Origin: a virus
Direction: 5' to 3' (one strand)
Virus record (IMG/VR): IMGVR_UViG_3300018432_000019
Location: 1 to 45,900 of that record
DNA length: 45,900 nucleotides
The position numbers and the translations under genes are program-made. Every line of letters starts with the position of its first letter. Within the stretch, counting starts at the first letter, position 1. Below are positions 45,136-45,900 of this stretch, in pieces. The notes beneath the pieces were generated by a model. That model saw nothing but the letters and a program-made list of their open reading frames with translations. It was not told where the DNA came from and did not search any database.

Positions 45136-45377
45136 TACTTGATCCTCCGCGCCCGCCACGGCAAGCGCCCGCTAGCCGCTTCGGTTACGTCGTAAGCCCA
45201 CGCGATCTTACCGTCTCGTATGTCGCTGACAGACGGCGTCAGCGCGTCGTATCCAAGCAACTTGCACGCCTGATCGTGGCTTAGGCCGTGCTGGTAACAC
45301 AGCTCGATCCTTTCCGATCGTGTCCAGCATTCCGCGCGCGCGAGCGCTTCGCGCAATGCGTCCGGCGTGTCCATCAC
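45135..45377 (-). CDS. Hypothetical protein, 80 aa
   Basis: It has PDALREALARAECWTRSERI, ELCYQHGLSHDQACKLLGYD, then VSDIRDGKIAWAYDVTEAAS. An HTH-like segment (GLSHDQACKLLGY) is possible. It lies between two HTH-containing terminase-region genes, overlapping both. Role unknown. Confidence 0.6.
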   Translation of the reverse strand: MMDTPDALREALARAECWTRSERIELCYQHGLSHDQACKLLGYDALTPSVSDIRDGKIAWAYDVTEAASGRLPWRARRIK

Positions 45378-45826
45378 TGCACGTCAGTGCGCGGCGCGTC
45401 AGCGTCCGGGCGCTTCCAAGGCGAGAACGGGCGATCGTCGCTCGACGGCCGCGGCGCTCGCGCGGCGGCGTCCTTCGTGGCGTACTGTGGGAAACGGCGC
45501 TCTAGTAACCACGCCGCCGCTTTCCAGTTGCCGCCGCCCTTCTTTCCCTTACTTAGTGTGCGCTTCGCCGCTTCGTACGGCGTTTCGTCTACCTCGCCCG
45601 CAAGCTTCGGCGCTGCGCGTGTGATGCGCCGAATGAGTCCGCGCGCACACAGCGCTTCCGTTTGTGCGACTTCGAGCGCGAACGCCGGATCGCGACACGC
45701 GTCCGCGAGCTGTTCGAATGTCAATCCGGCGATCGACGCCGCGTGATCGCGCGTCACGCCTTCGAGCAGCGCTTCTAAAAGTTGGAGCTTGACTTCGTCA
45801 GTAACCTTACTATTTCGAGCTGACAC
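45374..45826 (-). CDS. Terminase small-subunit-like protein, first gene of the late operon
   Basis: 150 aa from a GTG at 45826, preceded by GGAGG at 7-nt spacing. It has LQLLEALLEGVTRDHAASIA, GLTFEQLADACRDPAFALEV, AQTEALCARGLIRRITRAAP and GNWKAAAWLLERRFPQYATK. The 'ACxxAGVxxxxFxxW...EA...AxWxLERRxPxxY' outline is typical of phage small terminase/HTH proteins. It opens the late operon. Confidence 0.7.
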   Translation of the reverse strand: MSARNSKVTDEVKLQLLEALLEGVTRDHAASIAGLTFEQLADACRDPAFALEVAQTEALCARGLIRRITRAAPKLAGEVDETPYEAAKRTLSKGKKGGGNWKAAAWLLERRFPQYATKDAAARAPRPSSDDRPFSPWKRPDADAPRTDVQ

Positions 45827-45900
45827 AACAGCCTCCGCTAGTTGTCAAGTGGTTTGTCGGTTGCGAGTGCTTTTTTTAGGGTCCGGTTTTGATTCAGCGC

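Noticed and set aside
45843-45848. TTGACA as the -35 box of the late promoter
   Set aside because: A -10 at the normal distance would fall on the GTG start, downstream of the SD. The late promoter probably lies further upstream, perhaps across the window ends.
1-45900. Very frequent CGATCG and GATC words
   Set aside because: They are spread evenly and follow from codon preference (GAT CGC, TCG ATC); no clustering that would mark a site was seen.

Overview
The window reads as an essentially complete genome (about 46 kb, GC-rich) of a temperate phage with a contractile tail, in circularly permuted form. It has one full set of head, neck, tail and baseplate genes in Mu-like order, a terminase, a lysis block, a replication/recombination block, a large serine recombinase and a switch region. 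The leftmost gene and the late operon run in the same direction across the junction of the window ends, so the ends probably join. The host is not named by the sequence. A lipoprotein with a long Asp/Glu/Pro linker resembles Myxococcota lipoproteins, so a Polyangia-type host is a low-confidence guess.

Layout. (1) 1-8083, minus strand: an early operon starting with a small HTH protein, then a primase-polymerase/helicase, a RuvC-like nuclease, an MT-A70 methyltransferase, a 2-deoxyribosyltransferase-like protein, and a string of small accessory genes that includes a domain resembling the Acb2 anti-CBASS sponge. (2) 8084-9432: a switch with two opposed genes (HTH regulator, degenerate ImmA-like protein) bracketed by near-identical 34-bp promoter boxes pointing outward. 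(3) 9433-13716, plus: AddB/Cas4-like nuclease, winged-helix protein, a 547-bp non-coding stretch of short-word repeats containing a tRNA-like fold without an anticodon arm, then a Sak4-like ATPase and an SSB ending at a terminator. (4) 13798-17203, plus: small gene, large serine recombinase with a 15-bp perfect inverted repeat in its 3' end (attP candidate), and three virion-like genes. (5) 17212-21379, minus: lysis and accessory block (amidase, small membrane proteins, DUF3846, lipoprotein, two ribbon-helix-helix paralogs) with duplicated promoters. (6) 21451-23415, plus: small accessory genes. (7) 23421-45826, minus: the late operon, transcribed from terminase through portal, protease/scaffold, decoration, capsid, neck, sheath, tube, frameshifted chaperone, tape measure, hub/spike and baseplate to the tail-fibre genes.

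Most genes in each operon are coupled by ATGA or GTGA overlaps. In contrast, several regulatory or accessory genes start 6-10 nt after a -10 box, which suggests leaderless mRNAs. A lectin-like gene plus a ~105-aa partner occurs twice: once at the end of the fibre genes and once next to the recombinase. The items most worth a second look are the armless tRNA-like structure, the Acb2-like domain, the mirrored promoters, the palindrome cluster in 5201-5297, the attP candidate, and the GGGAAAA frameshift in the tail chaperone.
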